From JAHTBL01 sp038532735 (GTDB lineage Bacteria > Pseudomonadota > Alphaproteobacteria > Rhodobacterales > Rhodobacteraceae), in NCBI GenBank assembly GCA_038532735.1, contig JBCBAC010000006.1:1-64000 (forward strand): a DNA stretch of 64,000 nt, in the 5' to 3' direction. Under the pieces are notes generated by a model, which worked only from the letters and a program-made list of their open reading frames with translations, was not told the origin of the DNA and did no database searches. Below, in pieces: positions 42,573 through 50,429 of this stretch. Every line of letters begins with the position of its first letter. Position 1 is the first letter of the stretch. A program made the translations under genes and the position numbers.

Positions 42573-43340
42573 ATGGATGACCTCTTCAAAGCCCTCGCCG
42601 ATCCGGCCCGCCGCACCCTTCTCGACGCTTTGCGCGACAAGGATGGGCAAACGCTGTCCCAGCTCGAAGCGCATCTGGAGATGTCGCGTTTCGGCGTGAT
42701 GAAGCATCTGGGCATTCTGGAAGAGGCGCATCTGATTACCACAACCAAGCGCGGGCGGTTCAAGCATCACTACCTGAACGCCGCCCGCCTGCAGGCCGCC
42801 CTTGACCACTGGATCGAGCCCTACCGCGCCAAGCCTGCGGCGCGGGCCCTGCTTGATCTGAAAGAGACCTTGGAAGGAACCCCCCCCATGTCCGATGATA
42901 TTCCTGACTTCGTGATTGAAACCTTTATCCGGTGCAGCCATGCGGCGCTCTGGGATGCGCTGACGAAAGCGGATGCTGTCGCGCATTATCACTTCGTCGC
43001 CTCCCATGGCGCCGGTGACATGACAGCCGCCGGAGATCGTTTGGCTTTTTGCGCGCCTGATGGCTCTGAGATTGTGGCGCATACGGTGAATGCGATTGAT
43101 CCCAAAAGCCGGATCGACGTGACCTTTGAGCCCAACTGGGACGAGGTAAAGACACATTCACGCTGCGTCTTTCTGGTGGAGCCCCTGACGGACGCCTGCA
43201 AGCTGCGGGTCGAGCATTATGCGATCCCCGCCGGTCACGAAGGCGTCGCAGAAGGCTGGGCGCGCACGCTCTCGGGCCTGAAAACCTGGTTGGAAACGGG
43301 CGTCGATGCGCGCTTTGGCTTTGAGGAGAACGTCGCATGA
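42573..43340 (+). CDS. ArsR-type regulator fused to an SRPBCC (AHSA1) domain
   Basis: 255-aa two-domain protein. Residues 1-95 are a winged helix of ArsR type (FKALADPARRTLLDALRDKD, then GVMKHLGILEEAHLITTTKR). No metal-binding cysteines are seen, so a metal sensor role is unlikely. Residues about 110-250 are an SRPBCC/AHSA1 hydrophobic-ligand domain (VIETFIRCSHAALWDALTKA, then RVEHYAIPAGHEGVAEGWAR). The start is at MDDLFKAL; the longer frame includes the operator region. It overlaps the MAPEG gene by 4 bp. Confidence 0.87.
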   Translation: MDDLFKALADPARRTLLDALRDKDGQTLSQLEAHLEMSRFGVMKHLGILEEAHLITTTKRGRFKHHYLNAARLQAALDHWIEPYRAKPAARALLDLKETLEGTPPMSDDIPDFVIETFIRCSHAALWDALTKADAVAHYHFVASHGAGDMTAAGDRLAFCAPDGSEIVAHTVNAIDPKSRIDVTFEPNWDEVKTHSRCVFLVEPLTDACKLRVEHYAIPAGHEGVAEGWARTLSGLKTWLETGVDARFGFEENVA

Positions 43341-43738
43341 GCATTGAGCTGACCTATCTGACGCTGAGCGCGCTGCTTGCCGCATCGCTCTGGATGCCGT
43401 TCATTATCGGCGTAAACGCGACCCAAGCGCGGGAGGTGGCGGATTTCAACCGCCCGCCCGATCTGAGCCGGATGCCCGCATGGGTGCACCGCGCGCACCG
43501 GGCGCATCTGAACATGATCGAGCAGTTTCTGCCCTTTGTTGCGCTGGTGATTATCGCGCATCTTCAGGGTGTCTCGACCCAAGTCACCGTGATCGCGGCG
43601 GCTGCGTTCTTCTGGCTGCGGCTGGCCCATGCGGTCGGGATGATTTCGGGGCTTGCGGGTTTTCCCGCCCGCCCGATCATCTTCACCCTTGGCTGGATCT
43701 GCATACTACTGATCGGAGGCGCCATCTTGCTGGCCTAG
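43337..43738 (+). CDS. MAPEG-family membrane protein
   Basis: 133-aa inner-membrane protein with four hydrophobic segments and the MAPEG motif AHRAHLNMIEQFLPFVALVI. MAPEG proteins act on glutathione or eicosanoid-like substrates in eukaryotes; bacterial roles are mostly unknown. It begins ATGA overlapping the ArsR-SRPBCC gene, so the regulator and this protein are co-translated. A repeat R4 follows its stop. Confidence 0.88.
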   Translation: MSIELTYLTLSALLAASLWMPFIIGVNATQAREVADFNRPPDLSRMPAWVHRAHRAHLNMIEQFLPFVALVIIAHLQGVSTQVTVIAAAAFFWLRLAHAVGMISGLAGFPARPIIFTLGWICILLIGGAILLA

Positions 43739-43743
43739 GGCAT

Positions 43744-43777
43744 GCCTGCGGCGCGGATATTTTTGCCAAAGTGAAAG
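43744..43777 (+). repeat. Dispersed intergenic repeat, copy R4
   Basis: GCCTGCGGCGCGGATATTTT, then TGCCAAAGTGAAAG. It matches R1-R3 with several substitutions and lies five bases past the MAPEG stop. Confidence 0.55.
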
Positions 43778-43877
43778 GGGCGGCGTTGACAGCGTGCGCC
43801 CCTTTCGGCATTTGAGCGCAACACATAACCCGCAACCGGGCGTTCCGTGGGCGCCAAACTGACGAGGAGTGCCTGTG

Positions 43878-45824
43878 ATGGCTCAAATCTCTCTGACTTT
43901 TCCTGATGGTAATGCGCGCGATTTTGATGCGGGGGTGACCCCTGCTGAAGTGGCGGCTGGCATCTCCAACTCGCTGGCGAAGAAAGCGATCTCTGCGACC
44001 GTGAATGGGGCGCATTGGGATTTGCAGTGGCCGATTGAGGAAAATGCCTCCATTGCGATCAACACGATGAAAGATCGCGCGCCTGCCGAGGAGCTCGTGC
44101 GTCACGATCTCGCGCATATCATGGCGCGCGCGGTGCAGGAGATTTGGCCGGATGTGAAAGTCACCATCGGGCCGGTCATCAAGGACGGCTGGTATTACGA
44201 TTTTGACCGCGCCGAGCCGTTCACGCCGGAGGATCTGGGCCTCATCGAGAAGAAGATGAAGGAGATCATCAACCTGCGGGACCCCGTGCGGACGGAAGTG
44301 TGGGAGCGCGACCGCGCGATTGCCCATTATGAGGCGTCGGGCGAGCCTTATAAGGTCGAGCTGATCGACGCGATCCCCGGGGATGAACCGCTGCGGATGT
44401 ATTGGCATGGCGACTGGCAGGACCTCTGCCGGGGTCCGCATTTGCAGCATACCGGGCAAGTGCCCGCGGATGCGTTCAAGCTGATGAGTGTGGCGGGCGC
44501 CTATTGGCGTGGCGACAGCGACCGCGCGATGCTGCAGCGGATTTACGGTGTGGCGTTCACCAACAAGGAAGAGCTGCGCAAGCATCTGCATATGCTGGAA
44601 GAGGCCGCCAAGCGCGATCATCGCAAGCTGGGCCGCGAGATGGACCTCTTTCACATGCAGGAAGAAGCGCCGGGTCAGATTTTCTGGCACCCGAATGGCT
44701 GGCGTATCTACACGGAACTGCAAGACTACATGCGCCGCCGTCAGCAAGCGGGCGGCTATGTGGAGGTGAACACGCCACAGGTCGTGGATCGCAAGCTGTG
44801 GGAAGCCTCTGGCCATTGGGAAAAGTATCAGGAGAATATGTTCATCGTCGAAGTCGATGAAGAGCATGCCCGCGAAAAGGCTGTGAATGCTCTGAAGCCG
44901 ATGAACTGCCCCTGCCATGTGCAAATCTTCAACCAGGGTTTGAAGTCGTATCGCGATCTGCCGCTGCGGATGGCGGAGTTTGGATCGTGCAATCGTTATG
45001 AGCCTTCCGGTGCGCTGCACGGGATCATGCGGGTGCGTGGCTTCACTCAGGACGACGGCCATATCTTCTGCCGCGAAGATCAGATCGAGTCCGAGACGGC
45101 GGAGTTCATTTCGTTCCTGTCGAAGGTCTATGCCGATCTGGGGTTCGAGAGCTTCAAGGTAAAGTTCTCGGACCGGCCCGAGAAACGCGCAGGATCGGAC
45201 GCGGTTTGGGACAAGGCGGAAGAAGCCTTGCTGAACGCAACCCGTGCCGCAGGGATCGAGCCGGAACTAAATCCCGGCGAGGGCGCGTTCTATGGCCCGA
45301 AGCTGGAATTCGTGCTGACCGATGCGATCGGGCGGGATTGGCAATGCGGCACCCATCAGGTGGATTTCGTGCTGCCGGAGCGGCTGGACGCGAACTACAT
45401 CGCCGAGGATGGCGCAAAGCACCGCCCCGTGATGCTGCACCGCGCCACGCTAGGCTCATTCGAGCGCTTCATCGGCATCCTGATCGAGAACTCCGCCGGA
45501 CGTCTGCCCTTCTGGCTGGCTCCGCGCCAGGTTGTTGTCGCCTCCATCGTGTCGGACGCGGACAACTATGTGCATGAGGTCGTGACCGCTTTGCGCAAAG
45601 CGGGCGTGCGAGCCGAGGCCGACATCCGCAACGAAAAGATCAACTACAAGGTCCGGGAGCATTCGCTAGGCAAAGTGCCGGTGATTCTGGCCTGCGGGTT
45701 GCGGGAGGTTGAAGAACGTACAGTGTCACTGCGTCGGTTGGGGGAAAAACAGACCTCTGTCCAGACGCTCGACGATGTTCTGCGCGATCTGGGCGTGGAG
45801 GCGCGCGCGCCGGACGTTGCGTAA
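43878..45824 (+). CDS. thrS: Threonyl-tRNA synthetase
   Basis: 648-aa class II synthetase. It has an amino-terminal TGS domain (MAQISLTFPDGNARDFDAGV), an editing domain with HDLAHIMARAVQEIWPDVKV, and a catalytic core with MNCPCHVQIFNQGLKSYRDLP, RMAEFGSCNRYEPSGALHGI then MRVRGFTQDDGHIFC, and HRPVMLHRATLGSFERFIGI. An anticodon-binding domain follows. GAGGAG lies 9 bases before the ATG at 43878; a GTG three codons upstream is a weaker alternative start. Confidence 0.97.
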   Translation: MAQISLTFPDGNARDFDAGVTPAEVAAGISNSLAKKAISATVNGAHWDLQWPIEENASIAINTMKDRAPAEELVRHDLAHIMARAVQEIWPDVKVTIGPVIKDGWYYDFDRAEPFTPEDLGLIEKKMKEIINLRDPVRTEVWERDRAIAHYEASGEPYKVELIDAIPGDEPLRMYWHGDWQDLCRGPHLQHTGQVPADAFKLMSVAGAYWRGDSDRAMLQRIYGVAFTNKEELRKHLHMLEEAAKRDHRKLGREMDLFHMQEEAPGQIFWHPNGWRIYTELQDYMRRRQQAGGYVEVNTPQVVDRKLWEASGHWEKYQENMFIVEVDEEHAREKAVNALKPMNCPCHVQIFNQGLKSYRDLPLRMAEFGSCNRYEPSGALHGIMRVRGFTQDDGHIFCREDQIESETAEFISFLSKVYADLGFESFKVKFSDRPEKRAGSDAVWDKAEEALLNATRAAGIEPELNPGEGAFYGPKLEFVLTDAIGRDWQCGTHQVDFVLPERLDANYIAEDGAKHRPVMLHRATLGSFERFIGILIENSAGRLPFWLAPRQVVVASIVSDADNYVHEVVTALRKAGVRAEADIRNEKINYKVREHSLGKVPVILACGLREVEERTVSLRRLGEKQTSVQTLDDVLRDLGVEARAPDVA

Positions 45825-45896
45825 CGAGCGCGTCTCAATTCCAGCTAAATGACTTTAAATGAATGGCTTAGCCCCTCAACCGCTCTCAGTTTGAGG

Positions 45897-45912
45897 CGGC
45901 TGAGCCGTTTTT
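45897..45912 (+). terminator. Rho-independent terminator of thrS
   Basis: CGGC (45897-45900) and GCCG (45904-45907) with TTTTT. An upstream CCTCAA/TTGAGG pairing gives an alternative larger hairpin. Confidence 0.6.
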
Positions 45913-45971
45913 CCCCGTTATCGGGAGATGCCTAAACGCCATCTTAACCTCAGCAAATCTATGAGGGTTTC

Positions 45972-46460
45972 ATGAGCTACGGGTTTTTGCACGGCACCGA
46001 GGTCGAGACGGGATACGGCACACGCGCGATTGAGCGGTTGGTGCCGGGGGACCGCGTCTTGACGCTTGCGGGCAAGCTGACACGGATTGCTTGGGTCGGG
46101 CATACGCTTTTGGCAGCCCGTGAAGTGGCGCGCGTGCCCGAGACGCGGCCGGTGCAGCTAAATGCAGGCGGCCTGAGCGAAGCGGCCCCGATGCGCAACC
46201 TCGTAGTGGCTCCGACACAAGGCGTTGTGCTATGCGATGGACCCGGTTCGGCAGACACGCGGGTGGTCACGGCGGGACGCCTGACGACAGGGGCGAAGCG
46301 CGTTGTTGTTTTGCACGACCTGCGCTTCACACAAGTGATGTTGGAGCAAGATGGATTCATGTTGGTGAGCGGGGTCTGGTGCCCGTCGATGACGCCCACG
46401 GCGCAGATCGACTCACTGGGTTATGAAACACAAATGGCAAAAATGCGCTTGGCTGGGTAA
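45972..46460 (+). CDS. Degenerate Hint-domain protein (nucleophile Cys missing)
   Basis: 162-aa Hint_2-like protein, almost all domain. HGTEVETGYGTRAIERLVPG then DRVLTLAGKLTRIAWVGHTL matches the Hint start of the 24.0-kb protein. At the position of the catalytic Cys (CFASGT there) this protein has YGFLHGT, so the nucleophile is replaced. The C-terminal HHLLFDQHEII motif is also replaced by VVLHDLRFTQVMLEQDGFML. It should therefore not self-process. No signal peptide was seen. Function unknown. Confidence 0.75.
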   Translation: MSYGFLHGTEVETGYGTRAIERLVPGDRVLTLAGKLTRIAWVGHTLLAAREVARVPETRPVQLNAGGLSEAAPMRNLVVAPTQGVVLCDGPGSADTRVVTAGRLTTGAKRVVVLHDLRFTQVMLEQDGFMLVSGVWCPSMTPTAQIDSLGYETQMAKMRLAG

Positions 46461-46670
46461 GGCTCGGGCAGCTAGCCAGAGTTTCTCGGCGGTGTTTTTT
46501 GCAGCCCAAACAATATCTTACCAATTGAATGCCATTGCATACGGTTTGTTACAATAACTGACGGGCGCGTGTTACACAGGCATGTGAGTGGTGCGTGACA
46601 GGATCGGGCTTCTAAGCTCCCCTCATCGCAATTCGCGACAACCATGACCAACACGAAGGAACACTTCCCC

Positions 46671-46976
46671 ATGTCGAACACCGCAAAAACCCTCGCCGTT
46701 GCTGGCGCCGTTGCAGCTGCCCTGACCGTTCAGATGACGACGCCCGTGCAGGCGCAAGCCAAAGAGAAGTGCTTTGGCGTGTCGCTCGCTGGCAAGAATG
46801 ACTGCGCGGCCGGTCCCGGCACTTCCTGCGCCGGCACCTCGACTGTCGATTACCAGGGCAATGCCTGGACCCTCGTGGAAGCAGGCACCTGCGCCGATAT
46901 CGAGCTGCCCGCAATGGCAGACGGCACCGCGCGTATGGGCTCTCTCGAAGCGCTGGAGCGTGACCTGCCGGCATAA
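46671..46976 (+). CDS. bufA1: Bufferin precursor peptide (DUF2282, BufA1-type)
   Basis: 101-aa precursor of a bufferin, a RiPP exported to the periplasm and linked to copper tolerance. A Sec signal peptide (MSNTAKTLAVAGAVAAALTV, ending PVQAQA) precedes a core with Cys34, Cys45, Cys53 and Cys74 in KEKCFGVSLAGKNDCAAGPG, TSCAGTS and AGTCADIE. In this family the central cysteines are converted to heterocycles by the DUF692 enzyme. The ATG at 46671 is preceded by GAAGGAA; an in-frame ATG nine codons earlier lacks a good ribosome-binding site. A hairpin follows, then the modification genes. Confidence 0.9.
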   Translation: MSNTAKTLAVAGAVAAALTVQMTTPVQAQAKEKCFGVSLAGKNDCAAGPGTSCAGTSTVDYQGNAWTLVEAGTCADIELPAMADGTARMGSLEALERDLPA

Positions 46977-46991
46977 GCCACATCGCACGTT

Positions 46992-47020
46992 TGAGCCCTC
47001 GCCCTGCCGGCGGGGGCTCA
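46992..47020 (+). terminator. Intergenic hairpin/attenuator between bufA1 and bufB
   Basis: TGAGCCC (46992-46998) with GGGCTCA (47014-47020), plus inner GCC/GGC, forms a strong stem without a T-run. It probably gives partial termination or message stabilisation so that precursor exceeds enzyme. Confidence 0.6.
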
Positions 47021-47048
47021 TCGCTTAGACGACAAAGAGACGACCGCC

Positions 47049-47906
47049 ATGCTAGATGCGTCCCACCCATATGACCGCCTGCCCAACAAACCGGGCGTGG
47101 GCTATAAGCCTCAGCATTTTGCAGAGATCATGGAGAACCCCGGCCCTGTCGCATGGCTGGAAATCCATGCGGAGAATTACATGGGCGCCGGTGGCCGCCC
47201 GCTGGCGCAATTGCGCGCGCTGGCCGAACGCTTTGCCATTTCGGTGCATGGCGTGGGCCTCTCGATCGGCGGCGAAGGTCGCCTTGATCCCGAACATCTG
47301 GCACGCCTGAAACACCTGATCGGCTGGCTCAACCCTGCCAGCTTTTCCGAGCATCTGGCGTGGTCTACCCATGACAGCCATTTCCTGAACGATCTGCTGC
47401 CCCTGCCCTACACCGCCGCGACGCTGACCCATGTCTGCGATCATATCGATGAGGTGCAAGAGGTCGTGGGCCGCCAAATGCTGCTGGAGAACCCGTCAAC
47501 GTATCTGGCGTTTTCCGAAAGCGACATGCTGGAGGTTGATTTCCTATCGGAGATCGCGACGCGCACCGGATGCGGGCTGCTGTTCGATGTGAACAACGTC
47601 TTTGTCTCCGCCACGAACCAACAGACTGATCCGCTCAGCTATATCAACGCCTTTCCGCTTGATAAGGTGGGGGAAATTCATCTCGGCGGACATGATGAGG
47701 ATGAAGACGATCACGGCGCGACCCTGCTGATCGACAGCCACGGCAAACCTGTCGTAGATCCGGTCTGGGCGCTTTACGATCATACGATTGCCCGCGGTGG
47801 CGCAAAGCCCACGTTGATCGAATGGGACAATGATGTGCCCGAATGGCCAGTTCTGGCCGCAGAGGCGGCGCGGGCTGATGCTGCCCTCGCGCAGCTGTCG
47901 CAATGA
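47049..47906 (+). CDS. bufB: DUF692 multinuclear non-heme iron oxidative enzyme (BufB)
   Basis: 285-aa TIM-barrel MNIO enzyme that modifies cysteines of the bufferin precursor. Metal-binding His/Glu/Asp residues lie in LEIHAENYMG, SVHGVGLSIGG, SEHLAW, LENPSTY, LLFDVNNVFVSA, EIHLGGHDED and LIEWDNDVPEWPVL, all of which look intact. The substrate gene lies directly upstream and the partner gene overlaps by 4 bp, so the biosynthetic unit is complete. Confidence 0.92.
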   Translation: MLDASHPYDRLPNKPGVGYKPQHFAEIMENPGPVAWLEIHAENYMGAGGRPLAQLRALAERFAISVHGVGLSIGGEGRLDPEHLARLKHLIGWLNPASFSEHLAWSTHDSHFLNDLLPLPYTAATLTHVCDHIDEVQEVVGRQMLLENPSTYLAFSESDMLEVDFLSEIATRTGCGLLFDVNNVFVSATNQQTDPLSYINAFPLDKVGEIHLGGHDEDEDDHGATLLIDSHGKPVVDPVWALYDHTIARGGAKPTLIEWDNDVPEWPVLAAEAARADAALAQLSQ

Positions 47907-48658
47907 CCGATCAGACGGACTTCACCGAGGCGCTGCTTGATCCCAAACGGGCGGTGCCCAAGGGCCTTGTTGATCCGCAAGGCCGCCCGGCGCCAAAGCG
48001 CTTTGATGTCTACCGCAACAATGTGGCCGTCAGCCTGACTGATGCCTTGGAAACGGCATTCCCGGTGATCCACAAGCTGCTGGGTGACGACTTTTTCCAC
48101 GCCATGGCCGGGGTTTACCTGCGCGCACATCCACCAAGTTCAGCACTAATGATGTATTACGGCGCGGCGATGCCAGACTTTCTGCGCAGCTTCGAGCCGG
48201 TCGCGCATCTGCCTTATCTGGCAGATGTCGCGCGCCTCGAAATTGCGATGCGGGAAGCGTATCACAGCGCCGACAGCACTCCGATTGCCCCCGAAGCCCT
48301 TGGTGCTTTGGCCCCGGAAGAGCTGATGCAGGCCCGCTTTACCCTTGCGCCTGCGTTGCGCGTTGTGACCTCCGATTGGCCGATCCATGCGCTTTGGCAG
48401 TTCAACATGGCGGGCGGCCCGAAACCCCAAATGCAGGCGCAGGATGTTCTGGTCTCCCGCCCCGAATTTGACCCGCAGCAGACGCTTCTACCCGCAGGGG
48501 CAGCCGCCTTCATCACCGCCCTTCGACAGGGCGAGAGCCTGGGCGCGGCGTTTGAAAGCGTCACACAGGCCGAGCCCGATTTTGATCTCAGCGCCGCGCT
48601 GGGATGCCTTTTGGGGGCCGATGCCCTTACGTCGATCACGATTGGACCACCAACATGA
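47903..48658 (+). CDS. bufC: DUF2063 partner protein (BufC)
   Basis: 251-aa protein of the DUF2063 family, the usual partner of DUF692 enzymes. The amino-terminal domain reads RFDVYRNNVAVSLTDALETA then FPVIHKLLGDDFF, with LAHLPYLADVARLE-type helices following. It probably presents the precursor to the MNIO enzyme, as RiPP-recognition partners do. It overlaps both neighbours by 4 bp (ATGA), so it is translationally coupled to bufB and the DoxX gene. Confidence 0.9.
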   Translation: MTDQTDFTEALLDPKRAVPKGLVDPQGRPAPKRFDVYRNNVAVSLTDALETAFPVIHKLLGDDFFHAMAGVYLRAHPPSSALMMYYGAAMPDFLRSFEPVAHLPYLADVARLEIAMREAYHSADSTPIAPEALGALAPEELMQARFTLAPALRVVTSDWPIHALWQFNMAGGPKPQMQAQDVLVSRPEFDPQQTLLPAGAAAFITALRQGESLGAAFESVTQAEPDFDLSAALGCLLGADALTSITIGPPT

Positions 48659-49200
48659 ACGCTTTGATTTCCCTACATAATCGCGCGGCCGAGGCGCTGG
48701 ATCGCAGCGCCGATTGGGTCACACCCACCATTGCGCGCGTGCTCTTTGCGGCAGTGCTTTTCAGCTATTACTGGTCCTCAGCAAAAACAAAACTGGGCGA
48801 CGGGTTGCTGGGTTTTCTTAGCCCCTCCGACGGGGCCTATATCCAGATTTTCCCCAAAGCGGTGGAGGCGGCAGGCTATGACACGTCGCAACTGGGCGCC
48901 TTTCACTGGCTGGTGGCCGTCGCAGGCACTTGGGCCGAGTTCATCCTGCCTGTGCTGATCGTGCTGGGCCTTCTGACGCGCTTGTCAGCCCTTGGGATGA
49001 TCGCTTTCATCGCCGTGCAAACGCTGGTCGATATCACCGGTCACAATCTGGCCGCTGCCGATATCGGCGCGTGGTTTGACAAAGGCGCGTCCAGCCTAAT
49101 CGCCGATCAACGCGCAATGTGGGTGTTCCCACTGCTCGTACTGGTGTTTCGCGGCGCAGGCCCGCTGTCGCTAGACCGCCTTTTCAGCCGATCAGCTTAA
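48655..49200 (+). CDS. DoxX-family membrane protein of the bufferin operon
   Basis: 181-aa inner-membrane protein with four or so hydrophobic segments (TPTIARVLFAAVLFSYYWSS and WLVAVAGTWAEFILPVLIVL, then ALGMIAFIAVQTLVDITGHN). This pattern fits DoxX proteins, which often close bufferin-type operons and may take part in redox or quinone-linked steps. It overlaps bufC by 4 bp. Its 3' end overlaps the convergent ArsC/Spx-like gene by 17 bp. Confidence 0.85.
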   Translation: MNALISLHNRAAEALDRSADWVTPTIARVLFAAVLFSYYWSSAKTKLGDGLLGFLSPSDGAYIQIFPKAVEAAGYDTSQLGAFHWLVAVAGTWAEFILPVLIVLGLLTRLSALGMIAFIAVQTLVDITGHNLAAADIGAWFDKGASSLIADQRAMWVFPLLVLVFRGAGPLSLDRLFSRSA

Positions 49201-49507
49201 CCTGCACGTCCTTGCCCCAGCCAAGGTATAGCGTGTCGGCTTCGATCACCGGGCGTTTCATCAAGGTGGGATGCGCTTCAAGTAACGCAATAGGATCCTC
49301 TGCGCGCTCCGCCTCGCTCAGACCGCGCCATGTGGTGGAGCGGGTGTTGACCAGCGCATCCCCAAAAGCCTCATAAAACCGCTCCAGATCCGCGCGAGGC
49401 ACGCCATCGGCGCGCACGTCGATCACTGTGACGGAATGTCCCGCCTCGTTCAGTAATTTCAGCGTTTTGCGACAGGTGTCGCAGGTTTTTAACCCGTAGA
49501 CTCTCAT
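49184..49507 (-). CDS. ArsC/Spx-family thioredoxin-fold protein
   Basis: 107-aa thioredoxin-fold protein. MRVYGLKTCDTCRKTLKLLN gives a CxxC pair near the amino-terminus, as in the Spx/MgsR side of the ArsC family; LMKRPVIEADTLYLGW is the conserved cis-Pro region. Arsenate reductase function is not assured because the usual Arg residues cannot be confirmed. The start at MRVYGLK is preferred over a 50-codon extension. It converges on the bufferin operon. Confidence 0.82.
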   Translation of the reverse strand: MRVYGLKTCDTCRKTLKLLNEAGHSVTVIDVRADGVPRADLERFYEAFGDALVNTRSTTWRGLSEAERAEDPIALLEAHPTLMKRPVIEADTLYLGWGKDVQVKLIG

Positions 49508-49694
49508 AACGGCTCTCCCTCGCAGTCTTACGGATATGAAAACCATGTTAACCCACCGGCTGCACCCTTGTTTTTTTGCTAATCGGTCTAAAATTACAAT
49601 CATGAGCTTACGGGGAGCGGCCTCGTCCCGTGAGATCACAAGCATGACCAAGGCCACGATCCGCTCTCAAGCGGCAAATTGAAGGAGAAGACGG

Positions 49695-49901
49695 ATGGCC
49701 ACTGGCACCGTAAAATGGTTCAACACCACGAAAGGGTTCGGCTTTATCGAGCCCGATGACGGCGGCAAGGACGTTTTCGTCCACATCTCCGCCGTAGAAC
49801 GCGCAGGCATGACAGGCCTCGCCGACAACATGAAGATCGAATACGAAATGATCGAAGGTCGCGATGGCCGTCAGTCGGCGGGTGAGCTGAAAGCGCTGTA
49901 A
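49695..49901 (+). CDS. cspA: Cold-shock domain protein
   Basis: 68-aa single cold-shock (OB-fold) protein that binds single-stranded RNA/DNA. RNP1 and RNP2 are KGFGFIEPDDG and VFVHISAVE. Length and sequence (MATGTVKWFNTTKGFGFI) match CspA proteins. GAAGGAGAAG lies before the start. The upstream 187-bp leader is long and could hold the thermoregulated structure typical of csp genes; this is inference. Confidence 0.95.
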   Translation: MATGTVKWFNTTKGFGFIEPDDGGKDVFVHISAVERAGMTGLADNMKIEYEMIEGRDGRQSAGELKAL

Positions 49902-49929
49902 GCGTTCCCCATCCCCCCAATCTTAAAAG

Positions 49930-49956
49930 CCGCGCCTTTAGAGGGGCGGTTTTTTT
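49930..49956 (+). terminator. Rho-independent terminator of cspA
   Basis: CCGCGCC (49930-49936) pairs with GGGGCGG (49943-49949), followed by seven T's. Confidence 0.85.
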
Positions 49957-50010
49957 GTGCCCGCATTGTGGGCAAGTCGCCGCTGAAACAGGCAGCGGTC
50001 CTTTGCAATG

Positions 50011-50021
50011 CTGCGCTGCAG
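50011..50021. promoter_or_regulatory. PhaR-type operator before a small unknown gene
   Basis: CTGCGCTGCAG, an exact CTGC-N3-GCAG and identical over 13 bp (CTGCGCTGCAGCA) to phaP operator 2. It lies about 121-131 bp upstream of the start of the 95-aa gene. Confidence 0.6.
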
Positions 50022-50141
50022 CAAATAGAGAACCCTTCATTCACCTTTCCATGGCATAGTTGAGATGCGTGCAACGACGCGCAGGGAGGACACCGCAATC
50101 TGCGGAGGCCTGCCCGTCTCCGCCATTGAAGGAGACGCGTT

Positions 50142-50429
50142 ATGTCCGATTTTCTCGCAATTCTGGCGCTTTACTACATCTGCGACAGCACCGCCGCGCT
50201 GCGCCCCATGTCGGGCGAAGAAATCCGGCGCTGTACGGACACCTATGAGACCGTGAAGACCTACTTTGTCCCAAGTTTCGATCTGGCGCCACCTGGCAGC
50301 CTTGCCCGTTTTGAGCAGATGCAGAAGGGCTATCTTGGCTTCAAATCATGGGAGGCCGACAACCCGGATATCGTCGCGCATTTGCGCCAAGAGGCTGAGC
50401 TCGCGACGCGCGTCGGCTTTCGGGACTAA
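50142..50429 (+). CDS. Small conserved-looking protein behind a PhaR-like box
   Basis: 95-aa protein of unknown function, MSDFLAILALYYICDSTAAL then RPMSGEEIRRCTDTYETVK. The first 20 residues are hydrophobic but lack a clear cleavage site or charged start, so a membrane or signal role is uncertain. GAAGGAG lies nine bases before the start, a strong ribosome-binding site. The stop overlaps the convergent folA by 4 bp. The upstream PhaR-type operator hints at a link to polyhydroxyalkanoate metabolism, but that is inference only. Confidence 0.7.
   Translation: MSDFLAILALYYICDSTAALRPMSGEEIRRCTDTYETVKTYFVPSFDLAPPGSLARFEQMQKGYLGFKSWEADNPDIVAHLRQEAELATRVGFRD

Noticed and set aside
49184..49507. Arsenate reductase arsC
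   Set aside because: The CxxC N-terminus fits the broader ArsC/Spx family, and no ars genes are nearby, so the specific activity is not assigned.
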